Shown here: positions 41,207-50,414 of the stretch, piece by piece
Position numbering within the stretch: position 1 is the stretch's first letter
Layout: the number at the start of each line of letters is the position of its first letter
From: Streptomyces melanogenes
GTDB taxonomy: Bacteria; Actinomycetota; Actinomycetes; Streptomycetales; Streptomycetaceae
Direction: 5' to 3'
Length of the DNA: 64,000 nt
Assembly: GCF_014649795.1 (NCBI RefSeq)
Contig: NZ_BMTS01000001.1
Coordinates: forward strand, 372,001 to 436,000
Made by a program: the position numbers and the translations under genes
The notes under the pieces: generated by a model
Seen by the model: the letters and a program-made list of their open reading frames with translations, nothing else
Database searches by the model: none
Told to the model about the DNA's origin: nothing

Positions 41207-42193
41207 CTAGAACGCCTGGCGGCGGGTCCGCCACACGGCCAGCGCCAGCAGGACCGCGCTCGCCACGACCAGCAGGGCGGCAGCCGTCCACTGGAGGGTG
41301 GCCATCTGGTCGTAACCGAAGTAGTCCCACACCGAGTTGACGATGCCCTTCCGGGCGCGGCAGGCGTCGGAGTCGGCCTCGTTGACGCAGGTGCCCCACC
41401 CGTAGAGCTTTCCGGAGGCGGTGCCGACCCACTGGTCCACCTGCACCGCGCCGTCGAGCACCGCCGGGTGTTCGCCGTTGAGGGGGAACGCAACCCGGCG
41501 GGGTGTGCCGAGGTGCGGCTTGAAGTAGTCGAAGACCACCGAGAAGGCGAACACGCCGAAGAACGTGAGCGTCATCGCGGTCACCGCACGGCGCACCAGC
41601 GCGCCGATGACGATGCCCAGGGACAGGGTGAACAGCGCCGTCGTGAGCAGGACGGGGCCCGTGTTGACGAAGATCGTCTCATCGAGCCAGTCGCGGGAGA
41701 CGAACGGCCGGGCGGTGTGCCAGTACCAGGTCAGCAGCGTGCCCAGGATCGCCGTGGTCACCACGACGAGGGTCACGGCGAAGCCGAGCTTCCACAGCAG
41801 CCAGCGCGCGCGGGGCACCGACTGGGTGGTGACCAGCCGCGCCGTGCCGTTCTCCTGGTCCGCGGAGAGCAGCGGGGCGCCGAGGAAGATGCCGAAGAGC
41901 AGCGGGAGATACCCCACGTAGGAGGCGATCTCGTCGAACTGCTTCTCCAGCCGCAGGCGCAGATTGCCGTCGATCTCGTCGACACCGGTGCCGGGCCAGC
42001 CGGCGGCGTGCGCGTCGTGGAGGAGGTTGCCGCGCTGGTAGACGATCCAGGCCGAGCCGATGACGACGGCCGCGGCGCAGGCGATGAGGACGGCCCGGTG
42101 CTGGCGGGTCACCAGCCAGAGCAGTCCGCGCACCCTCCGGGGCGCGGTGCGGGTCGGCCCGTCGGTGACGGCGGGGCGGGTGAGCGTGCTCAT
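41207..42193 (-). CDS. ABC transporter permease (ABC-2 type)
   Basis: A 328-residue permease with about six membrane segments: one near 40-52, a large polar loop carrying LEKQFDEIASYVGY, then segments around 95-110, 135-155, 185-205, 213-232 and 303-320. ENGTARLVTTQSVPRARWLLWK is the cytosolic coupling-type region of Streptomyces ABC-2 permeases. Its ATG overlaps the ATPase stop by four bases (ATGA). The cargo is unknown. Confidence 0.88.
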   Translation of the reverse strand: MSTLTRPAVTDGPTRTAPRRVRGLLWLVTRQHRAVLIACAAAVVIGSAWIVYQRGNLLHDAHAAGWPGTGVDEIDGNLRLRLEKQFDEIASYVGYLPLLFGIFLGAPLLSADQENGTARLVTTQSVPRARWLLWKLGFAVTLVVVTTAILGTLLTWYWHTARPFVSRDWLDETIFVNTGPVLLTTALFTLSLGIVIGALVRRAVTAMTLTFFGVFAFSVVFDYFKPHLGTPRRVAFPLNGEHPAVLDGAVQVDQWVGTASGKLYGWGTCVNEADSDACRARKGIVNSVWDYFGYDQMATLQWTAAALLVVASAVLLALAVWRTRRQAF

Positions 42194-43125
42194 ACGGCGT
42201 ACTCCTCTTGGTGGCCGGGAGCGGCGGCCGGGGAAAGCAGCGCGGGCGCCTCGGGGTTGCGGAGGTAGGCGAGCAGTACTTCTTCCATGCTGGGCTCGGC
42301 GAGCTGCCAGTCGCCGGTCAGCGGGCCCTCGGTGCGCACCATCGCGGTGAACTGCCGTCCCGCGGTGCGGGATTCGATCACCGTGTGGGTGGCCAGCCCG
42401 GCGGGCAGGCCCTGGTCGGTGGCGACCCCGGTGACCAGGGTGTGCATCGGCACCAGCTCGTCGGTCTCACCGGCCATCCGGACCCGGCCGTCGGCGAGGA
42501 CGAGGAGGTAGTCGCACATGTGCTCAAGCTCGCTGAGCATGTGGGAGGACATCAGGACCGTGGTGCCGCGCTCGACGGCCTCGGACATCAGCAGCGAGCT
42601 CAGCTCGTCGCGGGCGACCGGGTCGAGATCGGCCATCGGCTCGTCCAGGAGCAGCAGCTCGGGCCGCTTGCCGAAGGCGAGCGCGAAGGCCACGCGGGTG
42701 CGCTGGCCGCCGGAGAGGCTGCCGATCCGGGCGTCCAGCGGGATCCCTCCGCCACGCACGATGCGCTCGGCCGCCGCCTGGTCCCAGCCCGGGTTGAGCT
42801 CCTGGCCCAGCCGCAGCGACTCGGCCACGGTGAACCGCTTGAACATCGGCTTGTCCTGGGCGAGGTACGCGTACCGGGGCAGCGCGGCGGGCGAGTCGGC
42901 CGGGGTGCCGAAGATCCGCAGCTCCCCGGCGCTCGGCTCGACGAGCCCGGTCGCCAGGTTCAGCAGGGTGCTCTTTCCGGCGCCGTTGGGGCCCACCAGG
43001 CCGCAGATGCGCCCGGCCGGAATCCGGAAGGTGCAGTCCCGCAGGGCCCAGCCCCGACGGTATTTCCTCCCCAGCCCACGCGCTTCCAGGGCCCACCGGG
43101 TGTCGGCCGCGCCAGGAGCGGTCAT
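42190..43125 (-). CDS. ABC transporter ATP-binding protein
   Basis: A 311-residue ABC ATPase: Walker A GPNGAGKS (45-52), Q-loop region, signature LSGGQRTR, Walker B LLLLDEPMADLDP, and an H-loop (MSSHMLSELE). A C-terminal extension of about 85 residues is common in exporters of this group. ATG 43125 is preferred over GTG 43134 since GGGAGG lies ten bases before it. It is the first gene of the exporter operon; a 15-bp inverted repeat (43148-43181) just upstream is the likely YtrA-type operator. Confidence 0.93.
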   Translation of the reverse strand: MTAPGAADTRWALEARGLGRKYRRGWALRDCTFRIPAGRICGLVGPNGAGKSTLLNLATGLVEPSAGELRIFGTPADSPAALPRYAYLAQDKPMFKRFTVAESLRLGQELNPGWDQAAAERIVRGGGIPLDARIGSLSGGQRTRVAFALAFGKRPELLLLDEPMADLDPVARDELSSLLMSEAVERGTTVLMSSHMLSELEHMCDYLLVLADGRVRMAGETDELVPMHTLVTGVATDQGLPAGLATHTVIESRTAGRQFTAMVRTEGPLTGDWQLAEPSMEEVLLAYLRNPEAPALLSPAAAPGHQEEYAV

Positions 43126-43147
43126 GTCGCGCACGCCTCCCCCCTTT

Positions 43148-43181
43148 CCATGATTCCACTAGGTGACTAGTGGAATCATGG
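43148..43181. promoter_or_regulatory. 15-bp inverted repeat upstream of ABC exporter operon
   Basis: CCATGATTCCACTAG (43148-43162), spacer GTGA, then CTAGTGGAATCATGG (43167-43181): a perfect 15-bp inverted repeat ending 22 bp before the ATPase start. The central ACTAG-N4-CTAGT resembles YtrA-type sites, so the GntR protein of the same cluster is the obvious candidate. Confidence 0.8.
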
Positions 43182-43229
43182 TGTCCGTGGCGAAGACCTG
43201 TCAAACGCGCGCGGACTGGGGGGAGCGGA

Positions 43230-44276
43230 TCACTGGGCGGCTGCCCGCGTCTCCTCCCACAAGTCACGGGTGAGGGAGGCGGCCGGTACGGCGCGGGCCA
43301 GGTGGTGGCGGCTGCCCGCCCACAGATGCAGCCGCTCCGCGTCCCCGTTCTTGGCCGCGGCCGCGCGCAGGCCCTTGGTCAGGTGGTGGACCTGCGGATA
43401 CGCATCGGGGGCGGTTGCGTCGTGCGCGTCGATGAACCGGTTGCGCAGGCCCCGCGCGGGCCGTCCGGAGAAGGCGCGCGTGACCACGGTCTCGGTGAAG
43501 CGCGGGTCGACCAGCGCGTCCTGGTGCGTCCGCGAGGCCCCCGACTCATGGGTGCGCAGATATACGGTACCGAGCTGCGCGGCGACGGCACCGGCCGCCA
43601 GCACGGCCGCGATGTCCTCGCCGGTGCCGAGGCCGCCCGCCGCGATCAGGGGGATCCGCACGCGTTCGCGGACGGCCGACAGGAGGTCGGGCAGCGGCAG
43701 GTCCGACGGCTCGGCACCGGCGTCGTGGGTGGCCCGGTGGCCGCCCGCGTCCGGGCCCTGGAGGCAGAGCGCGTCCAGTCCCAGGGCCTCGGCCGCCTCG
43801 GCCTCGGCGAGCGTGGTGGCGGTGCCGATCAGCCGGCTGCCCGCCCGGTGCAGCGCCTCGACGACGGCCGCGCCGGGCAGCCCGAAGGTGAAGGACACCA
43901 CCGGCACGGGCTCGCGCACCAGGACGTCGACCTTCTCGTCCCACTCGTCGTCATCCGCGTCGTCGGCGGGTACGGGCAGGGTGATGCCGTACTCGGCGGC
44001 GTCGGCCAGGAGTTCCTCGCGGTAGGCGGCCACCGCCCCGGCGCTCGACGAGGCCGGGGGACCCGGCACGAAGAGGTTGACCCCGAACGGGCCGCCCGTC
44101 AGCTCCCGGGTCCGGACGATCTGCTCCCGCAAGCCCTGCGCGGTGCGGTATCCGGCGGCCAGGAAGCCGAGTCCGCCCACTTCGCTGACGGCGGCGGCCA
44201 GTTCAGGCGTGGAGGCACCGCCCGCCATCGGCGCCTGGACGAGCGGAACGGAGAGTCGGTCGGGCTGGAACGGCAT
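43230..44276 (-). CDS. Nitronate monooxygenase-like (NPD/2-nitropropane dioxygenase) flavoprotein
   Basis: A 348-residue FMN-dependent TIM-barrel protein. PLVQAPMAGG at the N-terminus, CLQGPDAGGH (the conserved Gly-Gly-His of the family), IPLIAAGGLGTGEDIAA (phosphate-binding loop) and AQLGTVYLRTHES are diagnostic. It would oxidise alkyl nitronates, or act as an enoyl reductase-like enzyme. GGAGG six bases before ATG 44276. It lies 104 bp upstream of the ABC operon on the same strand and is divergent from the HTH membrane protein. Confidence 0.9.
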   Translation of the reverse strand: MPFQPDRLSVPLVQAPMAGGASTPELAAAVSEVGGLGFLAAGYRTAQGLREQIVRTRELTGGPFGVNLFVPGPPASSSAGAVAAYREELLADAAEYGITLPVPADDADDDEWDEKVDVLVREPVPVVSFTFGLPGAAVVEALHRAGSRLIGTATTLAEAEAAEALGLDALCLQGPDAGGHRATHDAGAEPSDLPLPDLLSAVRERVRIPLIAAGGLGTGEDIAAVLAAGAVAAQLGTVYLRTHESGASRTHQDALVDPRFTETVVTRAFSGRPARGLRNRFIDAHDATAPDAYPQVHHLTKGLRAAAAKNGDAERLHLWAGSRHHLARAVPAASLTRDLWEETRAAAQ

Positions 44277-44505
44277 GGTCGTCCTCCAGGTGAGGGTTGG
44301 TGCGTCGTCACTCCCGATCATGCCGGGGCCCGGTGCGAGCGGGCCAAGGGCGGGTGCCGCCGGTTGCGGCTCCTCGGCCGCGCGGCTGGTCAAGGGGCGT
44401 CGGGGCGTGGCTGATTGATCCATATCGGCGGTGGCCGCGCTCGGCGTACGATCCGGCCGCCCGACGGTCACATCCGGCCGGGGCCACGAGGTCGATGGGG
44501 GAGTC

Positions 44506-45852
44506 ATGACGAGCAACGGGAGTGACAGACCGAAACCGGACGGCGGTGGCCTGCCGGATCCGGGGGCGCTGGGGACGGTGGGGGAGTTCATCGGCGCGCT
44601 GAGGGCGCTCAAGGCGGTGGAGAGCCTTTCCCTGCGCGAGTTGCAGCGGCGCACCGGGCTGCCGCGCACCACCATCGCCCACGCGCTCAACGACGAGCGC
44701 CCGTCGCTGCCGCCGTGGGACCGGGTGCAGGCGCTGCTCCAGGCCTTCGGTGTACGAGGGGACGCGCTGGCGAGGTGGAAGGACGCGTGGACGCGCATCC
44801 GGCTCGATTCGGCCAAAAGCGCGGGTGGGGACGGTGAAGCGGAACCGGAGGCGGCGGAGCGGGCCGCCGAGCGCCCGGAAGGGGAGGTTCAGACAGCGGT
44901 GGAGACGGAGGTACCGGAAGGGGACGTTCGGCAGGCGGTCGCCGCCGTGCCCGAGGTGTCCGCCGCACCGCGCGCCGCGTTCCGTCCCCGGAGCCGTGCG
45001 CTGACGTACGGCGGCCTGCTGGGGGCCGGCGCGGTGCTCGGGGCCGTGACCGTGTTCGGTCTTGGCGGCTCGGCGGGCGGTTCGCCGGGAGGGGGCGGTC
45101 CCGAGACCTGTCCGCCCGCGACCGCGTCGCGGAGCACCGACCCCGGTCTGCCCATCTCGGCCGACCCCCGGCCGCCCGCCTCCGCCGACCCCGGCCGTTC
45201 GCCCACCGGCGATTCTCCGAAGCTTTTCGTGCGGGCACGCCCCGACTGGGTGGGCCGCCCCGCGTCCGACGCGCAGATCCTCTCCGACACGGACGTCGAT
45301 CTTCCGGTGACGTCCCCGGTGACCGGCGGGGACGCGCTGATCGTCAGCGTCATGCTGACCAGCACCTGCCCCGGCCCCGTCGCGGTGACCGACACCCAGG
45401 GGGACCGGTTCGTCGTCGCGGGCGACGTCACCGACTCCCGCAGGCACCGCACCCTGCTCCTGGCGGCCTTCCACGTGCACGCGCTCACCACCGCCGACTC
45501 GATCCGGGTGGTGTATCCGTGGGCCAGTAAGTACCACGTCGCGGTCGACGAGTTCCGGGGCATCAACACGGTCGCCGCGTGGGCGCGCGCCCACGGTGAG
45601 GCCGGCGGCACCGCCTTCACCACCAGCCACAGCAAGCTGGAGTGCACGGGCGGTGACCTGGTGGTGGCCGCCGTGGGCACCAACAGCGGTACCGCGCCCA
45701 CCTATTCGGCCGAGTGGAACGCCCTGCCCGCGCTCCGGCTGTCGTCCTACCGGCTGTCCGGCGCCTACCGCATCGCATCGGACGACGCGTCGTGCGCGGC
45801 GACCGGGACCACGACGGCCCAGTGGGGCGCGGTCGTGGCGGCCTTCCGCTGA
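44506..45852 (+). CDS. Membrane-anchored HTH protein with extracellular beta-sandwich-like domain
   Basis: A 448-residue protein. Cytoplasmic N-terminus (about 20-100) is an XRE-like helix-turn-helix (SLRELQRRTGLPRTTIAHAL, ALLQAFG). A Glu/Ala-rich linker leads to one membrane segment (about 167-190), a Pro/Ser linker, and an extracellular domain of about 220 residues with Cys residues that could form disulfides and strand-rich sequence such as DALIVSVMLTSTCPGP and RTLLLAAFHVHA. The extracellular part is not a family I can name. The layout suggests a one-component transmembrane sensor with DNA binding on the inside. Confidence 0.8.
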   Translation: MTSNGSDRPKPDGGGLPDPGALGTVGEFIGALRALKAVESLSLRELQRRTGLPRTTIAHALNDERPSLPPWDRVQALLQAFGVRGDALARWKDAWTRIRLDSAKSAGGDGEAEPEAAERAAERPEGEVQTAVETEVPEGDVRQAVAAVPEVSAAPRAAFRPRSRALTYGGLLGAGAVLGAVTVFGLGGSAGGSPGGGGPETCPPATASRSTDPGLPISADPRPPASADPGRSPTGDSPKLFVRARPDWVGRPASDAQILSDTDVDLPVTSPVTGGDALIVSVMLTSTCPGPVAVTDTQGDRFVVAGDVTDSRRHRTLLLAAFHVHALTTADSIRVVYPWASKYHVAVDEFRGINTVAAWARAHGEAGGTAFTTSHSKLECTGGDLVVAAVGTNSGTAPTYSAEWNALPALRLSSYRLSGAYRIASDDASCAATGTTTAQWGAVVAAFR

Positions 45853-45959
45853 CGCGCCCGCCCTGGCGGATTCGCGCCCTTCCCCGCCGCCCGCGCGGCA
45901 CGTTACGTATGGCTTCGTACGCACCGGCGGCGCGCACGGGGCGGGGAGGGGCGGCGGCC

Positions 45960-46874
45960 ATGACCGAGGCACTGCCGAGGGGCCAAGTGCCCGCGCCGGA
46001 CGACGTGTTGCGTCCGTCCCGCACCGGCGCCCACGGGATGACGCGCTTCGACGACGCCTACGACCAGCCCGACCCGCGCGCCTACTTCCGTGCGCTGCGC
46101 CCCTGGGGGTACCGGACACCCCACCACGCCCAGAGCGTGTTCCGGCGCCTGCTCGCCGCACGTACGGCCGCCGGGCGCGAGCAGGGCCCGGCGACCGTGC
46201 TCGACCTCTGCTGCTCGTACGGCGTCAACGCCGCTCTCCTCCAGCACGACCTGACGCTGGAGGAGTTGTACGAGCACTACGCCTCGGCGGGCGCCGCCGC
46301 GCTCACCACCACCGAGCTCGAAGCGCGCGACCGCTCGTTCTACGCGGCCCGCCGCCGCCCCGACGCGGTGCGCGTCATCGGGCTCGACATGGCCGCGCAC
46401 GCCATCGCCTACGCGCGGTCGGTGGGTCTGCTCGACGAGGGTTTCGCCGAGAACCTGGAGGCGGCGCCGCCGAGCCGGGCGCTGGTCCGGGCCGTACGGC
46501 ACACGCGGCTGATCACCGTCACCGGCGGAGCCAGCTTCCTGTCCGCCCGCACCTTCGCCCCGCTCCTCGCGAGCATCGAGGTGCCCGTGTGGGTGGCGGC
46601 GTTCGTCCTGCGCACCGGCTCCTACCGGGCCATCGCCCGCAGCCTCGCCGCCTACGGCCTCGTCACCGAGAAGCTGATCGCGCCCACCTTCCCGCAGCGC
46701 CGCTTCACCGATGAACGGGAGCGGCGCTACGCCGTCGACGCGGTGACCGCGGCCGGTGAGGACCCCCGGGGCAAGGAGAGCGAGGGCGCTTTCCACACCG
46801 CGCTGTATCTGTCGCGTCCCGCTGCCGAGGTCGCGGATGTGCCGCTTTCGGCGCTCTTGGGCGGGGGTTTGTAA
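45960..46874 (+). CDS. Class I SAM-dependent methyltransferase-like protein
   Basis: A 304-residue protein. VLDLCCSYGVNAALL near residue 80 is the SAM-binding motif I position (DxxCxxG form), after a 50-residue N-terminal lead containing DDAYDQPDPRAYFRAL and GYRTPHHAQSVF. Motif II may be VIGLDMAAHAIAYA. LITVTGGASFLSARTF and WVAAFVLRTGSY follow. It is probably a methyltransferase of unknown substrate. ATG 45960 has GGGGAGG about 11 bases upstream; ATG 45909 is an alternative. Confidence 0.72.
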   Translation: MTEALPRGQVPAPDDVLRPSRTGAHGMTRFDDAYDQPDPRAYFRALRPWGYRTPHHAQSVFRRLLAARTAAGREQGPATVLDLCCSYGVNAALLQHDLTLEELYEHYASAGAAALTTTELEARDRSFYAARRRPDAVRVIGLDMAAHAIAYARSVGLLDEGFAENLEAAPPSRALVRAVRHTRLITVTGGASFLSARTFAPLLASIEVPVWVAAFVLRTGSYRAIARSLAAYGLVTEKLIAPTFPQRRFTDERERRYAVDAVTAAGEDPRGKESEGAFHTALYLSRPAAEVADVPLSALLGGGL

Positions 46875-46974
46875 CCGTCGTGCCACACGGGTGCGTACGT
46901 GTGAACCAATGCGGCCGCCGCGGTGTGTTGTACGGCGAGTGCCGGGGTGTGCCGGCCATATCCTCGGGGGAGTC

Positions 46975-47637
46975 ATGGACTACTCGAACGTGCGACGTGC
47001 GATGACGGTTGCGGCGACGGCCGTGGTGGCCGGTGTGCTGGTGGTCGGCTGTGAGCCGGGCGGCGGCAAGGGACCCGACACGGGGGCCGCGTCCCCGGTC
47101 ATCCCGACCGCCAAGGCCACGCCGCACACCGCCGAACCCACCACGAAGGCCCCCACGGCCCCGGTCGGGACCGCCAAGCCCAAGCACGCGGCCCCCAAGT
47201 GCGGGATCAGCGACCTGAAGGTCACCCCGGCCCACCAGCCGGCCAAGCACCCGGAGGGCACGGGCACGGGTGCGGCGGTCGTCGGCTTCGCCAACACCTC
47301 CGCGCACCCCTGCACGGTGAAGGGGTTCGTCACGGTCGCCGGCGCGGGCAACGGCTCCCCGGACCACAACGTCCCCCTCACCGCCACCCACATCGGCACC
47401 GCCTCCACGGTCACGCTCGCCCCGGGCGCACACGCCTGGACGAAGCTCACCTTCGTCCAGGTCCAGGGCGAGGCCGACGGGTACTGCGTGTCCGGCTCCA
47501 CGCCGCACTCGTACCCGACCCTCGTCCTCGGGGTGCCGGGCGCCGGGCACCACCAGACCGCCATGGACGACGGGGTGTTCGCCGAGTGCGAGAACACCGT
47601 GAAGGTCACCGCGCTCTCCGCCACCAAGCCCTCCTGA
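46975..47637 (+). CDS. DUF4232 lipoprotein
   Basis: A 220-residue lipoprotein. The lipobox VVGC puts the acylated Cys at residue 26; a Pro/Thr/Lys-rich linker leads to a DUF4232 domain (about 75-215) with paired cysteines (PKCGISDLKV, HPCTVKGF, GYCVSG, ECENTV) and the typical AxxTKLTFVQ motif. DUF4232 proteins are abundant at the Streptomyces cell surface; function unknown. It has GGGGGAG right before the ATG. Confidence 0.88.
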   Translation: MDYSNVRRAMTVAATAVVAGVLVVGCEPGGGKGPDTGAASPVIPTAKATPHTAEPTTKAPTAPVGTAKPKHAAPKCGISDLKVTPAHQPAKHPEGTGTGAAVVGFANTSAHPCTVKGFVTVAGAGNGSPDHNVPLTATHIGTASTVTLAPGAHAWTKLTFVQVQGEADGYCVSGSTPHSYPTLVLGVPGAGHHQTAMDDGVFAECENTVKVTALSATKPS

Positions 47638-47655
47638 GCGCACACACCGTCCGGC

Positions 47656-48774
47656 TCAGCCGTCCGGCGGGCAGTACACACTGACCCGCTGGACCAGGTT
47701 GTTGGCGAAGCCGCCCCGGTTCCAGGGCTGGGTGAGCGGCTGGGTGGCGCCGCTCGCGTCGGTGGCGCGGCCGCTCAGGACGTGGCTGCCGGGGGTGGCG
47801 GTCCAGGGTGCCCGCCAGTGGCGCCAGGCCCAGTCGTGGCCGTGCGCCGGGGCGAGTTCGGCGTCGTACCAACCACGCCCGTCGTCCGTGCTCACCTCGA
47901 CCCGGGTGATCGGCGCCCGCCCCGACCAGGCCCGGCCCTCCAACACGCAGGGGCCGGGGCGTACGACACGCGTGCGGGACATGAAGTCCGGGAAGCCCGG
48001 CGGGATGATCAGGGCGCGCGGGGCGATCCGGGTCACCGGCTCGCCGGGATCACCGGCGGACTGCCGGAGGCGGTAGGCCACTTGTTGCTGGAAGCCGGTG
48101 AACGGGGTCGCCGTGAGCGTGATGTCACGTAGCCACTTCACCTGGGCCATGCCGTACCACCCCGGGACCACGAGCCGCAGCGGGTGGCCGTGCTGCGGCG
48201 GGAGCGGGGCGCCGTTCATCTCGTACGCCACCAGCACCTCGGGATCCGGACCGAGCGCGTCCGCCAGCGGCAGACTGCGCTGGTAGTCCTGTTCCACACC
48301 GCGCTCGACGCCGTGGTCCGCGCCGGTGAACACCGCCTCGACGGCGCCCGGCTCCACCCCCGCCTCGGTGAGCAGGGCGCACAGCGGCACTCCGGTCCAC
48401 TCGGCGGTCCCCACCCCCTCGACCAGCCAGGGCTGGCTGACCGGGCGCGGGGAGAGCCGGGCCCGGCCGTTGCCCGCGCACTCCATCGTCACCCGGTGGG
48501 TGACCGCCGGGAAGGCGCGCAGGGCCGCCAGGTCGAAGGTGAGCGCGGTGCGCACCCGGCCGCCTACGGTGAGCTGCCAGTGGTCCGCTTCGGCGTACGG
48601 GATGTCGTAGTGGACCAGGACGTAGTGCAGCCCGGGCGGGGTGACGTCGTAGCGCAGGGCCTCGAGCGGCAGCCCGTGGTTGCGGGCCGCCAGGGCGAGT
48701 TCCTCGGGGCTGACGCCCTCCGCCGGGTCGGCGAGGCGCCCCGGCGTACTGATGTCACCGAAAGGGCCGTCCAT
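47656..48774 (-). CDS. Sulfite-oxidase-family molybdopterin oxidoreductase
   Basis: A 372-residue protein of the eukaryotic-type sulfite oxidase family. The Mo-ligand Cys99 is in VTMECAGNGR; the Moco-binding PLRLVVPGWYGMAQVKWL segment (PLRLVVPGWYGMAQVKW) and the C-terminal Mo-co dimerisation domain (about 255-372, with VEVSTDDGRGW) are clear. No Tat signal is present, so it is cytoplasmic or exported with a partner. The substrate may be sulfite or a related oxo-compound. The start ATG 48774 is divergent from the BBE oxidase. Confidence 0.92.
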   Translation of the reverse strand: MDGPFGDISTPGRLADPAEGVSPEELALAARNHGLPLEALRYDVTPPGLHYVLVHYDIPYAEADHWQLTVGGRVRTALTFDLAALRAFPAVTHRVTMECAGNGRARLSPRPVSQPWLVEGVGTAEWTGVPLCALLTEAGVEPGAVEAVFTGADHGVERGVEQDYQRSLPLADALGPDPEVLVAYEMNGAPLPPQHGHPLRLVVPGWYGMAQVKWLRDITLTATPFTGFQQQVAYRLRQSAGDPGEPVTRIAPRALIIPPGFPDFMSRTRVVRPGPCVLEGRAWSGRAPITRVEVSTDDGRGWYDAELAPAHGHDWAWRHWRAPWTATPGSHVLSGRATDASGATQPLTQPWNRGGFANNLVQRVSVYCPPDG

Positions 48775-49012
48775 GCCCCCATCGTGCGCCCGCGAACGGG
48801 CCCGGTCATCTCCGGAGCCGGGCCGCGCCGGCCGGGGTTTGCGAGTCTTCGCCCGCGGCGAGACGCTTGAGGTGTCAGCCCTGTGGCGCCCGTGCCGGCC
48901 GAGACCGGTGGGACGCCGGGGCACCGGCGCGCGCAGCAACCCACCGGCGGCCCAGCAGGGGAAGGGCCGGGCGGGATCACGGACCGTACCGTGCCGCTGC
49001 TAGGAGATCGCC

Positions 49013-50395
49013 ATGGACGGCACCACGCTGGAGGCGATGCGGACCGTACTGCGCGGCCCGGTCATCGGCCCGCAGGACCAGGAGTACACCGAAGCCCGCA
49101 CGATCTACAACGCGATGATCGACCGGCGGCCCGCCGCGGTCGTCCGGTGCGCGGACGCGGGCGACGTCATCGACGCGGTCGACTTCGTCCGCGACCACGG
49201 CCTCGAACTCGCCGTGCGCGGTGGCGGCCACAGCGGCGCGGGCCTGTGCCTGGTGGACGACGGCGTCACCCTCGACCTGTCGCCCATGCGCTGGGTGCGC
49301 GTCGATCCCTCGGCGGAGATCGCCCAGGTCGGCGGCGGGTCCCTGCTCGGCGACCTGGACCACGCGGCGCACGCGTTCGGCCTGGCCACCCCGGCCGGCA
49401 TCATGTCGACGACCGGCGTCGGCGGGCTGACCCTGGGCGGCGGCCACGGCCATCTGACCCGCAAGTACGGCCTGACCATCGACAACCTGCTGGCCGCCGA
49501 CGTGGTGCTGGCGGACGGCAGCTTCGTCACCACCAACGAGCGCAACCACCCGGACCTGTTCTGGGCGCTGCGCGGCGGCGGCGGGAACTTCGGCGTCGTC
49601 ACCGCCTTCACCTTCTCGTTGCACCCGGTGCACACCGTGGTGCTCGGCGTCACCGTCTGGACGCTGGACCGCATCGGCGACGTACTGCGCTGGTACCGCG
49701 AGTTCCTGCCGCAGGCACCCGAGGACCTCAACGGGTTCTTCGCGGTGCTCGTCGTCCCGCCGGGGCCGCCGTTCCCGGAGGAGATCCACGGGCAGAAGAT
49801 GTGCGGCGTGGTGTGGTGCTGGACCGGCGACCCGGACCAGGCCGACAAGGTCTTCGAACCGGTCGGCGAACCCGGCCCGCCCGCCTTCCACTTCACGGCG
49901 CCCATGCCGTACCCGATGGTGCAGAGCATGTTCGACGAGCTGATCCCCAAGGGCCTGCAGTGGTACTGGCGCGGTGACTTCTTCGACCGGATCACCGACG
50001 GGTCCATCGACGTCCACGCCAAGTACGCCGAGGGCATCCCCACCGGCCTGTCGACCATGCACCTGTACCCGGTCGACGGCGCCGCCCACCGGATCAAGCC
50101 GGGCGACACGGCCTGGGGCTACCGGGACGCCGTCTGGTCCGGCGTCATCGGCGGCATCGATCCCGACCCGGCCAACGCCGAGACCATCAGGCAGTGGTGC
50201 GTGGACTACTGGGAGGAGCTGCACCCGCACTCGATGGGCGGCAGTTACGTGAACTTCATCGGGGCCGGCGAGGGCCAGGAGCGGGTCCGGGCCACCTACC
50301 GCGACCAGTACGACCGCCTGGCCGCGGTCAAGCGCGCGTACGACCCGCACAACCTCTTCCACGCCAACCAGAACATCGAACCCGCCCGCGGTTAG
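49013..50395 (+). CDS. FAD-dependent oxidase, berberine-bridge (BBE) family, flavin-linking His present
   Basis: A 460-residue PCMH-fold oxidase. The covalent FAD His73 is in VRGGGHSGAG, TGVGGLTLGGGHG supports the cofactor, and the C-terminal BBE element YDPHNLFHANQNI is complete. No second Cys (bicovalent) site is evident. It lacks a signal peptide, so cytoplasmic. Such enzymes oxidise sugars or secondary metabolites. The second BBE-type gene in this window (23568-24884) lacks this His. Confidence 0.92.
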   Translation: MDGTTLEAMRTVLRGPVIGPQDQEYTEARTIYNAMIDRRPAAVVRCADAGDVIDAVDFVRDHGLELAVRGGGHSGAGLCLVDDGVTLDLSPMRWVRVDPSAEIAQVGGGSLLGDLDHAAHAFGLATPAGIMSTTGVGGLTLGGGHGHLTRKYGLTIDNLLAADVVLADGSFVTTNERNHPDLFWALRGGGGNFGVVTAFTFSLHPVHTVVLGVTVWTLDRIGDVLRWYREFLPQAPEDLNGFFAVLVVPPGPPFPEEIHGQKMCGVVWCWTGDPDQADKVFEPVGEPGPPAFHFTAPMPYPMVQSMFDELIPKGLQWYWRGDFFDRITDGSIDVHAKYAEGIPTGLSTMHLYPVDGAAHRIKPGDTAWGYRDAVWSGVIGGIDPDPANAETIRQWCVDYWEELHPHSMGGSYVNFIGAGEGQERVRATYRDQYDRLAAVKRAYDPHNLFHANQNIEPARG

Positions 50396-50414
50396 GGCCT
50401 GTCCGGCGGCCCCG

